From Cryptomeria japonica (lineage: Eukaryota; Streptophyta; Pinopsida; Cupressales; Cupressaceae): a stretch of DNA of 64,000 bases. This document shows, piece after piece, positions 49,001 through 60,406 of the stretch. The notes beneath the pieces are model-generated. The model searched no databases. It was not told where the DNA came from and saw nothing but the letters and a program-made list of their open reading frames with translations. A program made the translations under genes and the position numbers. Location: NCBI RefSeq assembly GCF_030272615.1, contig NC_081405.1, positions 158,583,954 to 158,647,953 on the forward strand, read 5' to 3'. Position 1 is the first letter of the stretch, and every line of letters begins with the position of its first letter.

Positions 49001-50860
49001 ATTTGAAGTCTTTCCTCTAAGTAGGTCTATTAGGTAGGGGTTCCCCTTGGTGCCTACCTTGGCCTTCCACTATATTTTGAGATCTGACCTACTTGGATCT
49101 AGCCCTCAAGGGATCAAACTACTTGATGAGTCTTTTTTAATTAACATTCCATTTTTGGATTATATAAATTTATTCAGTGTTTTAAATAGAGATAAAATGA
49201 AAAATCTTATAAATAGGTTGGAGCTGTTTTTCCTTGCATATAGGGCAAAAATATTTGAGTCTAAATCCATCCTCCTTGGTTGGAATAATGAAGTTCCAGA
49301 GTGGTTAACAGGGTTTGGCTGGTAGTTGGATGGACCTAAAAATATTGTCAAATATCTTGGCATTCCTTTCTTAGTCTCCCCCATCCTACCTAACACATGG
49401 AACTGGATGTTTAGTAAAATTAAAAAGTAGTTGAATAGCTAGAACAAAGCCTGCCTATCCCTAGTTGGTAGAGTCTATGTTTGTCAAAAGGTCCTCTCTA
49501 CTTATTCTATTTACTATGCTTTGTGTGGTTTTTTCCTAGTTATCAAGTGCATACCACTTAAAAAGTTATTAGGAGATATCTATGGTTAGATGGGAAGGGG
49601 CGTAGAAAGAAGCATGTGGTTAGATGGAAGTGGTGTTGTATGGACAAAGAAGATGGGGAATTATGATTGAAGGATTTGTAAACTTAGGGTATAGCACTAG
49701 CCAAAAAGTGGATTGAAAAAGCTATGGAGGGTAGTGAGCCCTAAAAAATATTTGTTAAACAGAACATTTTAGAAGCACACCCTAAAATTGCAAGGAAGTG
49801 GGATAACATGCACATTGTTGATGGCCTTATCTCTAAATATACCATTATGCCTTTAGATTTTGTAGTCTTTTGTAGTATTTGGAGGGATTGGGAGATATGT
49901 AAAGGTTGATAAGATGCAATAGTGTTATTGTTCTTAATCAAGGTTTAATAAGTGGTTGTAGATCCCCATGGTGGAATTTAATGCATAAGGGCAAACCTTT
50001 AGCCTTGTTACAGGGGTGCTCTACTAGGAAATGGAACAAAATTTGTATCTCTACATTCAAAGACATTTTTTGCAATGGAAAACTTAAAAAATAGAACACA
50101 TTATAAGAAGAATTTGATCCGTCTTGTAATAATAAAAGAACATATTCTATTCTAGAGAAGAGCTTGACATGTTTAAAACAACTTCTGCAAATAAAAGATA
50201 ATAATGAATATCTTTCATGTTTCAAATGGGCACATGGTTTTCCTTTTTTGAAGCTTAAAGCCAAATGTCTATATAAGCTATTAGTCCATTCTAATTGCAT
50301 TCTTGAGCATGTTAATAATGTTTGGAATCTGAATTGGGATGTTAGAATGTGTTATAAAGTCTTTTCTAATTGTTTGTCGGGTTTGTTTGATCCTAAAAAG
50401 AAACATTTTAGATGGCAAATGTTGATTCAAAAACTACCGTTTGATGATAAGGCTATCATGTGTCTTGTTTGTGGAAGTCCTAAACATTATATGCATATAT
50501 TATTCAATTGTCAATATGTAGTCTCTATCTAGTCTTTGTTTATGAGTCAGATTGATGGTTGGAACATATGTGATGTTAACTCTCGATCTGGAATTGTAAC
50601 TGGTCATGTTAAAGGGGTTTTAAAAAGGCATAATATGTTTTGGTTCATTCTTTCTATTGAAATGTTATGGCTCTTGTGTAAAAAGCATAATGAATATCTT
50701 TATGAAGACAAGAATAGAGTTCTTACGGGGTCTACTCTTAGACTCACATCCTTATTGATTCTTGAACAATTCACTCTCACACTTAAATTACCAATAGATA
50801 GATTTATGAAAGTGATAGAAGAGGGCTCCCCCCCTGGTTAAAAAAAGATATAAAGAGAGC
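46018..50860 (+). mobile_element. Degenerate L1-type LINE
   Basis: Parts in order on the plus strand: ORF1-like sequence from about 46,018 (LGKTLQVEESHIALLHMNTR, VIDETVKCHKEALG) with a decayed zinc-knuckle; an apurinic-type endonuclease around 47.2-47.6 kb (GGIVVLINPKCSEHVKKYD, IVIGDFNMIE); reverse transcriptase at 48.4-49.3 kb (NGKSPRGDGLPIEFYKAM, LLLDFEKAYNKVEW, ILAKLLTGRI); and a C-terminal zf-RVT-like segment at 50.3-50.5 kb (FRWQMLIQKLP, CLVCGSPKHYMHILFNC). The catalytic box that should read FADD reads FLDY (49,155-49,166), and many stops and frame changes occur, so it is dead. The 5' end and a poly-A tail are not clear. Confidence 0.85.
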
Positions 50861-51326
50861 ATATTATTGGCCTCAATATTTGAGACACATGGACAAAAAC
50901 TTTCGAGATGTGTATATTGATTTTTAGAAGGTGTACATCAACGAGCATCAGTATCAACTCAGAAGAGATGCAGTAATTAAATACATGGAAGTGTCCCACC
51001 AGAACTTGGACACCACTAGCTAGGAAAGGATTACCCCTCCTCTAGGAACATATGAATCCTACAAGGAAAGAAAGGGACAACCAGAGCATCAAGGAAATGG
51101 TAATAGGAAGGATAAATAGGTGGCATCCAATGAGGCTCAATAGGAAGAAGAAGAGGAGGAACAAAAAGGTGATGATGTTGATAAACTAGTTGAAGAGGCA
51201 AGACAATAGAATGAAGATGAGGATCAGAATGATGGCAATGAAGGAGGTGATGCAAAAGACCAGGATGAGGAAGTTGAAGTAGGATGGATGATGTTGATTC
51301 TTGGCAATATGCAGGAATTGATTATG
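50861..51326 (+). other. Acidic-repeat coding remnant, unassigned
   Basis: Translated in one plus-strand frame it reads as a Glu/Asp/Lys-rich, stop-interrupted sequence (EEEEEEQKGDDVDKLVEEA). It could be the remains of a retroelement tail or a host gene. Sequence after the solo LTR (GTTGATGATGTTGGGCAAGA) has a similar flavour, so the LTR may have landed in it. Confidence 0.3.
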
Positions 51327-52422
51327 TGTTGTCATTGATGTCAACACTGCTCTGGTTGGACATGGTTTTGGTAGAGGTTATCAGAGATTCTACTCTGGTA
51401 TGTTCAGATTGTTGGATTCGGTTTTGAAAGGATATTCATGATAATTATATGTATGTCATATTCAGTTGGTTCATGATTTGGTGCTCCAGAAGCTACTGAT
51501 TATGTTCTAGACTGTCGATTGATGCTCTTGGTCCTGGTTGGTAATATTTGATGAAATGGTTAAGTGGTTTTGATGCGGCTTCTAGAAATGGTTCTTAATG
51601 TGCTAAAGGTGTTCTTGATCATGTCTCAATTATTTGGTGGCTTCACATTGGCTAGTGTGAAGATTTGGTGATCCTATTTGGGCTCAGTAGGATATTCTGT
51701 GTTATTGACACTGAGGGTTTTTCCCGATTGGTGTAATGTGTTACGGTTTATCCAAAATCCTCTTCGGAAGTGTTTGATGATTTGTTATTTGGGTCCTTCG
51801 CCAACATGGGTTGTTGTCCAATTATTGTTTTATGCATTGTAATGATATATTTATATTAGGGCAGTCGACCTACTTGTTTAGGTCTATGTAACATATAAAT
51901 ATGATTGTAAGATCTCATTGTAGATCATGAATGAATGAATGATGGATGGATGGATTGGACGCATAGATGAGCGATTAACGAATATATGTAGATGTGAAAT
52001 AAGGTCTACAAGGTTGATGGAGGTTTTTGTATGAGGATTTAGTTCTCTGGTTGTGTTGCAGACAATGCTCTTAACTGAAACTGTAACCAAGCATTAGGAG
52101 ATGCTATTTTCACAGTTCATTTCCTCTGGATTGTAGTTCGATGATTATGTAAGTCTATGCAATCCCCATTGTAATATTTTCACATACTACTGTAGAAGTA
52201 TTATCTGATTGTGGGTAGGATTTCGCACTGTGGTTTTTCCCTTCACTAGGTTTTCCACGTCAAAATATTGGTGTTGTGTGTTGTGGACTCTCATGCTTTA
52301 TCTTTCACAGTGTTCTCATGTTGCTCCAGTAGAAGGTTTATAATCTGTAATAATTGTTTAACTTGTGGAAAACCAATTCACCCCCCCCCCTCCTCTCAGT
52401 TTTCCTCTGGTTCATTCTAACA
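51327..52422 (+). mobile_element. Ty1/copia-type solo LTR (fossil)
   Basis: About 1.1 kb starting TGTTGTCATTGATGTCAA and ending CATTCTAACA. The 3' part has the pattern common in plant copia LTRs: TGGTTTTTCCCTTCACTAGG, then TTTTCCACGTCAAAATATTG, and near the end ACCAATTCACCCCCCCCC before CTCTCAG. No primer site, internal region or second LTR is next to it, so it is read as solo. A clear target-site duplication was not found, so the exact ends may be off by a few bases. Confidence 0.65.
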
Positions 52423-53239
52423 GTTGATGATGTTGGGCAAGACAGGAATGTTGACTAATGATGATAATTTATGCTTTTTTATTATATGGAGACACCCAAT
52501 GCATATGCTTCTAGTAGTTATTAGTATATGCTATGGTAGATTGAATATTTTGCCTTTCGATTTACTGTGATATTTTGGTGAGCTTGGATAGGCTATATGG
52601 ATTTGGAATGATCTTCTTGATCACTATTTGATGTATCCATTCTTCTACTATTTCTTGAATTAATAGAATTGATATGTGATCTTCAATTTTAAAAAATTCT
52701 TTTTAAAAACGTTTACAATTAGACATGCTAATCTGACAAATTAGAATCACACCAATTCTTCTCCTCTATTTATTATGCCGAGAGGCATCTACAATGACAT
52801 CAAAATGTTCATAAATAAGAATAAATTTTTGAAACAATTTGACATGCAAATGACAGGTAAATGCATGAAATATGTCATATTTCAGCTTTTGTGGAGGTGT
52901 TATTTTATTACTCCAAATAATATAGAACCCTCACCACTTGTCTCCAGCTAGATTCACAACTTTTTACATGCAAGACTGGATATGTATTCTTGATATTTAA
53001 TATTTTAGAAGAACATTTATTTTAGAAATAATTTTGTTCAATTATAAAATATCTCTTGACATATTTTACATATATTTTTTAAATATAAATATACTATTTT
53101 TTAAAACAAACATAATAATAAAACACCACACTTATAATCTAGATAATATACCTACAATCCAAAAGCTACTAAATCTACAAACACCCTTATGTTCTCGTGC
53201 CACACCTAAACCTTATATTCTCAGGCAATTAGGCACGTG
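52423..53239. other. AT-rich spacer between solo LTR and CYP74 gene
   Basis: No gene or named repeat is visible. The right end forms the 3' flank of the minus-strand CYP74 gene. Confidence 0.5.
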
Positions 53240-53245
53240 TTTATT
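53240..53245 (-). terminator. Poly(A) signal of CYP74 gene
   Basis: TTTATT on the plus strand is AATAAA on the coding strand, 66 nt beyond the stop codon. Confidence 0.5.
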
Positions 53246-53310
53246 AACTGAAAAGACCCCGAAAGACTCGACATACATCCGCGACATTAAAGAGAGTGAC
53301 AAACAGGGAA

Positions 53311-54735
53311 TTAAGAAGTGGCCTTCTGTAGCGAGGTAAAAACAACTTTGGTGGTTGTGGACGGATCGATCTCAAAGGAGTCGTAATGAGCGAACAGATG
53401 CGCCACCAGCAGCCGTGATATCATCACCACGAAGTTCTTCCCCGCACACTGCTTATTATTCACCGTCGTCTCCTCAGTCTCCGGTCCATTCGACCACAGC
53501 ACATATTTTAACAATTTCTCCCCTTCCTCTGCCATGAAACGCCGCGGGAGAAACTCCTCAGGATTGTCAAATACCTTGGGATCTCTGGTGGCAAAAGGCT
53601 GATACCCACCAAGCATCTCTCCCTTCTTCACCGCATATTTCCCATCGTGCGACTCCACCACTAAATCTTCTTTCGCATGTCCATACTGAAACGGCACGGG
53701 TGGCTCGATCCTCAGCGCTTCATACACCGTCGACCGAACCAACACCATGCTCTCCAGTGCTGTCATATTCAATCCTCCGTTATCTTTAATGGCAGATCTT
53801 ACTTCTTCTGCCAGATCTGCGTGCAGCTGCTTGCCTGCCGCCGAAATGTGTTGTATAAGAATGGGAAAAAATACAAACATTCCTCCGAAGGTATTGAAGC
53901 ATATGCTGAACACCAAATTATGACACGCCTCGTCTCGCTTTAGGCCGAACTGCTGCTCCGCCGCGTCCAGCGCCTCTTTTCCATACGTCCAGAAGAAATT
54001 GTACACTTTGTTGTAATCCTCACGCACAAGCAGGAACGGCAGAGGGGCTGCGTGGATGGTGACCTCCTCCAAGATCTTGGGAAGCACGCCAGTGCTTGCA
54101 ATTGGAGCGAGCTGAAGCCCAATCCACTTCACAACATAAGTAGGCCCATTCGTTCCCAGACTGGCAGGCCCCGAATATGCAGGATCTCTGTTCAGCACCG
54201 ACCTGCACAGAAAATTAAAACACATTTGCAAATTCTCGCTCGTAAATTCGGCCTTGCCGGACTCGGCAAATTGCTTGTCAAGCTTAGCCCACAGCTCTCC
54301 CGTGGCCCGTTCGAACTCCGGAAACCATTTGGTTGCGTTGGTCTTGAGTACATGGAAGCAGAAGTTCTTGAGCTTGGTGTGATTTTCTTCCGAAGGGTCC
54401 AAATACGAGAGTACCCGATAGCCTCCGGTAAAGTCCGTGCTGGGCATGTAGACGCCCGTGAAGACGTTCTTCTTTTCCACTTTACTCAGATCGAAGAGTA
54501 CGGGAAAGCTCTTGGCGTCCAGCAGAATTATGACGCGAGGATCGGGGAACAAAGGCGGACCAGGCGGCATATTCACTCTGAATACGGTGCTATTGTATTT
54601 CTCAATGCGCGTTTTGAAGAAAGCATCTACCCCTTCCTTTACGAAATAGTCGAAGCGATCAGCAATGGCTCCGATGACAGGCAAGCCATAGCTTCCAGGG
54701 ACCTCTTGTACTCCTTCAGCGCTCGAAGTAGCCAT
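53311..54735 (-). CDS. CYP74: CYP74 cytochrome P450, allene oxide synthase-like
   Basis: Intronless 474-codon gene. CYP74 enzymes rearrange fatty acid hydroperoxides without O2 or NADPH, giving allene oxides (AOS), aldehydes (HPL) or divinyl ethers (DES). Family features: MPSTDFTGGYRVLSYLDPSE (98-117), the I-helix FNTFGGM (280-286) with Asn281 at the catalytic position, the E-x-x-R pair Glu339/Arg342, LWSNGPETE (413-421), and the CYP74 heme loop NNKQCAGKNF with Cys430 as thiolate ligand. FNTFGGM is closer to AOS (FNTWGGM) than to HPL (FNAFGGF). However, the B-region residue that is Phe137 in Arabidopsis AOS is Pro61 here (PPGPPLF), so the product type is open. The protein starts MATSSAEGVQEVPGSYGLPV, directly at the catalytic fold, with no plastid transit peptide. 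No break is seen. It lies 42 kb from the lipoxygenase, on the opposite strand. Confidence 0.93.
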   Translation of the reverse strand: MATSSAEGVQEVPGSYGLPVIGAIADRFDYFVKEGVDAFFKTRIEKYNSTVFRVNMPPGPPLFPDPRVIILLDAKSFPVLFDLSKVEKKNVFTGVYMPSTDFTGGYRVLSYLDPSEENHTKLKNFCFHVLKTNATKWFPEFERATGELWAKLDKQFAESGKAEFTSENLQMCFNFLCRSVLNRDPAYSGPASLGTNGPTYVVKWIGLQLAPIASTGVLPKILEEVTIHAAPLPFLLVREDYNKVYNFFWTYGKEALDAAEQQFGLKRDEACHNLVFSICFNTFGGMFVFFPILIQHISAAGKQLHADLAEEVRSAIKDNGGLNMTALESMVLVRSTVYEALRIEPPVPFQYGHAKEDLVVESHDGKYAVKKGEMLGGYQPFATRDPKVFDNPEEFLPRRFMAEEGEKLLKYVLWSNGPETEETTVNNKQCAGKNFVVMISRLLVAHLFAHYDSFEIDPSTTTKVVFTSLQKATS

Positions 54736-54836
54736 GGTCGGCCTTCTCTCAGCTCTAAAATCAAACGATAACTTGGCAATCTGAATGCAAGAACTAGAAA
54801 CTGGCTTGGGTGGATTGGAACATCCACAACTAGGTA

Positions 54837-54846
54837 CTTTTTATAG
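54837..54846 (-). promoter_or_regulatory. TATA box of CYP74 gene
   Basis: The coding strand reads CTATAAAAAG about 100 bp upstream of the start codon. In the duplicate promoter (60,507-60,516) the same site reads CTATAAAAGT, one A shorter. Confidence 0.55.
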
Positions 54847-55029
54847 CTTTATTTTGTCCCTTCGCATCTTAAAAAGTTGTTCGAGTTAAAGTTCCAAGGG
54901 TAAATCACCTTTTCACCTCATGACCCGATTGTTGAATTCTCGGTAGCTGAAGGTCGGGTAAGACATAGAGATCCACTAAATTTTCGGTTGTCAAATCCTA
55001 ACAATCAATGTCTTCAATGTCGATACTCT

Positions 55030-55560
55030 TTCAAGTGTAAGAATCTACAGTGTATGGATTGTCAAAAGTCGGTGGTGAGTACCATGACTAATTAGAATTA
55101 TCAGCAACAGACTTGTCTAACAAGCTTAGATACCATTTAATGAAGTTCAACTAAACTCTTCATGGAAAAAGAACATTTTGGTAAAATTGTCATGATCTTT
55201 TTCATATGATCATCTAGTTTATTTTCCTGGTCGAGGAGATATGTAGATTCGCTAAATGCTTGACTCATTAAATTGCAATGAACGTTAGATCTTATATAAA
55301 AAAAATAAAATTAAATGTTTTTATGCTTTTTCAAGAATAAGACTTCAGGATTTATAGATTGTAAGAATCCATTCTATTTTGAGTAAAGGTGGTGAGTACC
55401 ATGACTAACTGAATGATTTGCAAAAGTCTTGCCTAATAGTAAGCTTGCAAACCAGCTAATGCAATTCAACTAAACTCTTGTTAGAAAAAGATCTCATTTT
55501 GAAAAAAATGGTATGAGGTTTTTCATATGACCATCCAATTTGATTATCTTACTATGTTTT
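55030..55560. repeat. Older internal repeat upstream of CYP74
   Basis: The block at about 55,035-55,230 (GGTGGTGAGTACCATGACTAA, AACTAAACTCTT, TTTTTCATATGA) recurs at about 55,340-55,540 with much greater divergence. Both members are also present in the second 5.67-kb copy, so this repeat is older than the large duplication. Confidence 0.65.
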
Positions 55561-56659
55561 TCACTTTGATCTTAAAAAATATAAAGCGGTTATACTTGCA
55601 CATCATCATGTCTAGACTTCCACCTTCTAATCCAAATTTTAATTTCTATTATGTTACAATGGAAGGAACTTATAGCTACATGACACATTTTTCATTATTA
55701 ATTATATATTTGTCATAATGCATAGAATGATTTTTTTTACATAACTTTTAGCGAACAATAATACCACATTGTGAACATTATGTGTAGTAAAATAGGGACA
55801 TGGAAAATATTATTTTTATGAGATATGCATTTGCATTGTACATGTATTCATATTGGATTTGATCATTTATTTATTTGATAACACTAGCCTCATTAAATTG
55901 TTGATAGATCCACAAATGATTGTTGGCCTTTGATGCAATTGTGGGACTGAATGATGTAACTATTGTAATTAGTTAAATTCTTGAATTAAACTTTTGAGTC
56001 TGCATCATGCTTCTTCAAATGGTCTTCTTTTAAAGTTTATCGCCTCTATGGCTAAGACAATCATTTCATTTATTTGCATTATTTCCTTGGATAATTTGAA
56101 TAAGTTAATGCTTAAGAGATAAATAATAATCACATTTTGAATACCTCCTTGGTATCTAAAATATCCTTGCCATTACTTGTTCAATTTTTATGAGAGTGTG
56201 TATTAGAATGGAGAAATAGAGATATTCATGGCTATCTTGTAGCTACTTTTAAGGTGAGCTCGTGTTTTTTTTTCTTCTAATTTTTGAGTGGAGGGTTTTG
56301 GAGGAGGTTAGATCATCTATCTTTTATCTTATAATATGGAACATGAAGGGATAAATGATCACTATTTTTTAAAGTTATCTTTAACTTATTGTTTTGAGGT
56401 TTATTTATTTTTATTTTAGTGATTTTAATTTTTGATTTGATATATAGAAACACTCCTACAATTTGACATAATTATTGTCCCCATTTGAGATATGTGTGCT
56501 TGTGTTGTGTTATTTCACCATATAGATTATCATTCTTATCTTTTCTCTATATATATTCTATCTTAATACAAATTTGTTAGTATTGGAAATATAAATTATA
56601 AAGTTGGAGAATAATTTCTTCACAAAGGAAGATGTGTTGCTCTATGTGTGTGTTATTGT

Positions 56660-56747
56660 TGTATGTATGTATGTATGTATGTATGTATGTATGTATGTAT
56701 GTATGTGTGTGTGTGTGTGTGTGTATGTATGTGTGTGTATGTATGTA
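56660..56747. repeat. GTAT/GT microsatellite
   Basis: About eleven GTAT units followed by a GT run and more GTAT units. The corresponding site in the other copy (62,330-62,476) has expanded as GTAT, GT, AC and then AG instead. Confidence 0.9.
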
Positions 56748-57715
56748 GCACCTGCGTGCACACACACACAGACTACATAATGGTATCAATCATTTTTGAA
56801 ATACTTTAAAGTCAAGATAGTTTCCCAATAGTCCAATGAATCCTATGTATACCTCTAAACTTATTCTTCAAAAAATTCTTGAATGTTTTTCTTATAATTT
56901 AAAGAAAAAGAAAACACATATTTTACAAAAAAAAAAATAATCAAAGAGAACTCAAAAAATACAATGAAATAGAGCTAAAAAGGAAAACAAATTCTTTGAA
57001 TAGTTTATAATTGTAAGTTAAAAAATAACAAAATAACTCTATCATTCAAATTGATCTAGAGGAAACAAATTATTTTAAAAATAAATTTAAGTAATGAAAG
57101 TTTTAAAGTTAACCAAATCATAAACATAGCCAAAATTTTATTGTGTAAAATCTTCACATTTATATGTAATAATTTATACAAGACAAATTTCTTTATTTGA
57201 AACAAAAAAAATTCAAATTGTAGCATAAAAGAATGATCATAAATTAAATGCAAACCTCACACTTTTACTAGATAATTTCTAAATAACAAAATTATAATTT
57301 CTACTAATTTTGGTGTTAGTGGAAAATATTTATTTTGTAGTTATTCAAATGGTTTTGGAGCTTCGCCAATTTTTGTCTATGGGAGTTCACACTCTCTTAC
57401 AAGGCAATGTGTATTGATATAATTATATTTAAATTCACAATTTTTTGAAACAATTATATCACTTGATACTAAATGATACTACATAAGTAATGGAGAATTG
57501 TTTTGTTAACTAAAAGTTTATTCTCATATTGTGTTTCTCGTTCATTGTGTTTGAATTACTAAATTAGACAATTATTCCTTGGATTACTCATTTGTGGTCC
57601 CTTTTAATTGGTATCCTCCTAATGCTTTTTTTAGTATGTTTATATTTCTAAACTAAAGTTTTAGTTTTTACTTTTCTCGATGCAAAGGTTTTGGCCTTGA
57701 TTGCTATAGGCTTTT

Positions 57716-57797
57716 TTTTTTTATATTATAAATCGAGAGTTCAAAAGAGTACATCAAAAAGGAGGGAGGCAGAGCCTCAACCAGCTAGAAGGAGAGC
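57716..57797 (-). mobile_element. Short non-LTR retroinsertion with target duplication
   Basis: Copy 1 contains about 82 bp absent from copy 2. It is flanked by the direct repeat GCTATAGGCTTTT (57,703-57,715 and 57,798-57,810) and has a poly-T/poly-A end beside the left repeat. On the minus strand it reads AGCTGGTTGAGGCTCTGCCT and ends in TTTATAATATA plus poly-A. This is the signature of a 5'-truncated LINE tail or a SINE fragment. The empty site in copy 2 (GCTATAGGATTTTTAG) confirms the insertion. Confidence 0.8.
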
Positions 57798-60200
57798 GCT
57801 ATAGGCTTTTTAGATTAAAGAAAACATGTTTAAGAATATATACTCTTTTATTATGTCAAAACCTTCATTTAATAGATAAAAATGGTTGATAATGAGCTCT
57901 AACATATTATAATAGAAAATATGTATTCTCGTATTCCACAAAAATTGAAATAAATTATTATTTTTGTTATCACAAAAAATGGTACTACTATCCAAATTCT
58001 AAGGAAAGGTTAAAAAAGATCATGTTTTAAAAGAATAAATTGAAATCATCCCTAAAATAAACTACCACAACACAACCTAGACTCCTCTTGAATATATATA
58101 AATTTGTACAAAGATTGATAGTTAGAAAGATATAGAAGAAGCAGATGATGGGGAATGTGCTCTAGTTTTAAACCTATTGATTGTAATTTAATAAAACCTT
58201 TAAGAAAATATTTTTCAAAAAAACATTATAAATAATACTATTTGCAGTGTAATATTGTATACTCACTAAAACATCTTCTCAACTAATTTATTATTATATT
58301 GTAAAGTATTTCTAAAAAATTTAGATTATTGAAAGAGGTTAAGGATGGGATATTTGGATTTACAACTATTGAATAAATAAAAAAAGTATGAAATTGAATT
58401 TCATTCAACCCACCTCTCGTTGAGCAGTAATATAAAAAATGGATATGCTTTTTCTTTTGTAGAATAAATTTTACAATTTTGAGAAATTTGAGGTGCATGA
58501 GTGATATTAAAAAAAGATTCTTAACATATAGTCCTTCCCCTTCAATGATAAAATAAAAATAAATTTGAGTCAAGTTTCAATTTGATAACCAACATGAATC
58601 ATTAATGGTGAATTTGTAGCACCGACAAAAGATGAAGAGGTAGAAGAGGCCTCAATATATAGAAATTAGAGGGTGAAAACAAGCCTGTATCATGAAAACA
58701 AATGTGTGAGATAAAAGGGTCAAATAAGAGGATGAATTCTAGTTGGGATCCTACACCATTTTATAGATTACAGTCAAGGTTTATGACACTACCAGTTTTT
58801 AGCTTAAGAGAAACTTTGTCTCTTAATTTTGTACTTTTTTTTCAAGGATATCAATTTTGAATCTCAACTATTAGAAATGACTTGGTGGATCAAATATGTG
58901 GAAAGTGATTTACTTTTATTTAATTTGTTTTACCAGATTCAAAATGCATGTATAATGTAAATAAAATATAATACTTTCATTTTTAAAATTAGGAAAACTA
59001 AAAAAGTAACAAATATGATAATAGAATATGAAGAAGTGGATACAAATTAGAACATTAGAGTAATATGGAATCTAGGGAATGTATCATAAAGTAGATTTAG
59101 TATTATCTATGATAATATAACTCATACATGAAAATGTAATTGTTCAAATGTGTTGTATTCCTTAACATAAAATCATATAATACTAGAAATTGAGCATACT
59201 CATATATAAATAAAAAAATACAGACCATGTTAATGGGAGATGATAAAAATATCACTAAAAAGAAATTAGGTGATACATATTATAACAAATAAAGGAACTA
59301 ATTTATGAATTAAATAGCAAAAATATAACAAAACGGTTGAGAAAATAAAACCTTTGTGTAATAGAATCATAAAAGGTGCCTATAGTTTAAAAAGAGAGAA
59401 TGGTCAATGACTAGAAGCTATCTTGTCAAATGGTTAACCCCTATTTTTTCCTTTCATCCCTTATATTCCAATTCAAATAGAATTATGGATCAATGTTGGA
59501 TATTATGTGCTCTTAAACCTATAAACTTTAATTTTAAGAATAATAAGGGATTGCAATTATTAATTCTATTAAAATTAGTTCTATAAAGGTATTGCTATCT
59601 TATGTGTGTAGAAATAGGAAAATATTAGGTGCTAACAAGAATGTGCAAGACAAATAAGTAAAGGGGTATGCCACAACTTCTATGATAAATAAGAGTATCA
59701 CAACAATGCTTTAAATAGAAATTCAAATGTTTGTGACAACACAAAAGGAAATATATTAGTATAAAATATAAATTTTAATAAAGATGAAGGGATAAATACT
59801 AAAATGTCTCAAGAAAATAAAAAAACATTTTCACTTAGTTTGAGAATTCCTTGAAAGAATAACTTCCTTAATTGGTGGACAAAATATTTTCTTACTACAT
59901 ACTTTTGATTCTACATGTACACCTACTCCACATATATCCCCCATCCATCTTCATCTATTTTCATAAATTATCATATCTATTTTATCATTATAACACCCCC
60001 AAATTTCCTAGATCTAGTACAAGCCTAGATTATCATAGTTTTAGTTTGTTGTAATGTTCTTGTAGCATCGTAAATTATTCACCTTTACCAATGTGTCCAA
60101 TTTCACACTCTCCTAGAAACTATGTTAGTCTTTCCCTTTCCTCTATGCATTATAGGACCTTTATTGATTTAAATTATTATTACGGGTCTTATTCCACTTT

Positions 60201-60406
60201 ATGACGCGAGGATCGGGAAACAAAGGCGGACCAGGCGGCATATTCACTCTGAATACGGTGCTCTTGTATTTCTCAATGCGCGTTTTGAAGAAAGCATCTA
60301 CCCCTTCCTTTACGAAATAGTCGAAGCGATCAGCAATGGCTCCGATGACAGGCAAGCCATAGCTTCCAGGGACCTCTTGTACTCCTTCATCGCTCGAAGC
60401 GGCCAT
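60201..60406 (-). pseudogene. Truncated CYP74 copy (first 69 codons)
   Basis: The minus strand starts MAASSDEGVQEVPGSYGLPV and runs to FPDPRVI with only three or four amino acid differences from the intact gene (such as Thr3Ala, Ala6Asp and Asn48Lys). It then leaves the gene at the duplication junction and continues with 12 unrelated codons to a stop at 60,161. All catalytic elements (I-helix, E-x-x-R, heme loop) are missing. The promoter and TATA box remain, so a short transcript could still be made. Confidence 0.92.

Larger units (their letters stand above)
54530..60200. repeat. 5.67-kb tandem duplication, copy 1
   Basis: From 54,530 (inside CYP74) the sequence matches the segment starting at 60,201, base for base apart from about 3-5% substitutions and small indels, to the window end. 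The offset at the left edge is 5,671 bp. Copy 1 holds CYP74 codons 1-69, the promoter and about 5.4 kb of AT-rich upstream DNA with no other gene. The part from about 58,364 to 60,200 has its partner outside the window. Confidence 0.9.

Noticed and set aside
54052-54771. 239-codon plus-strand open frame
   Set aside because: It lies antisense to the CYP74 coding sequence, with no motif; it is a shadow of the real gene.
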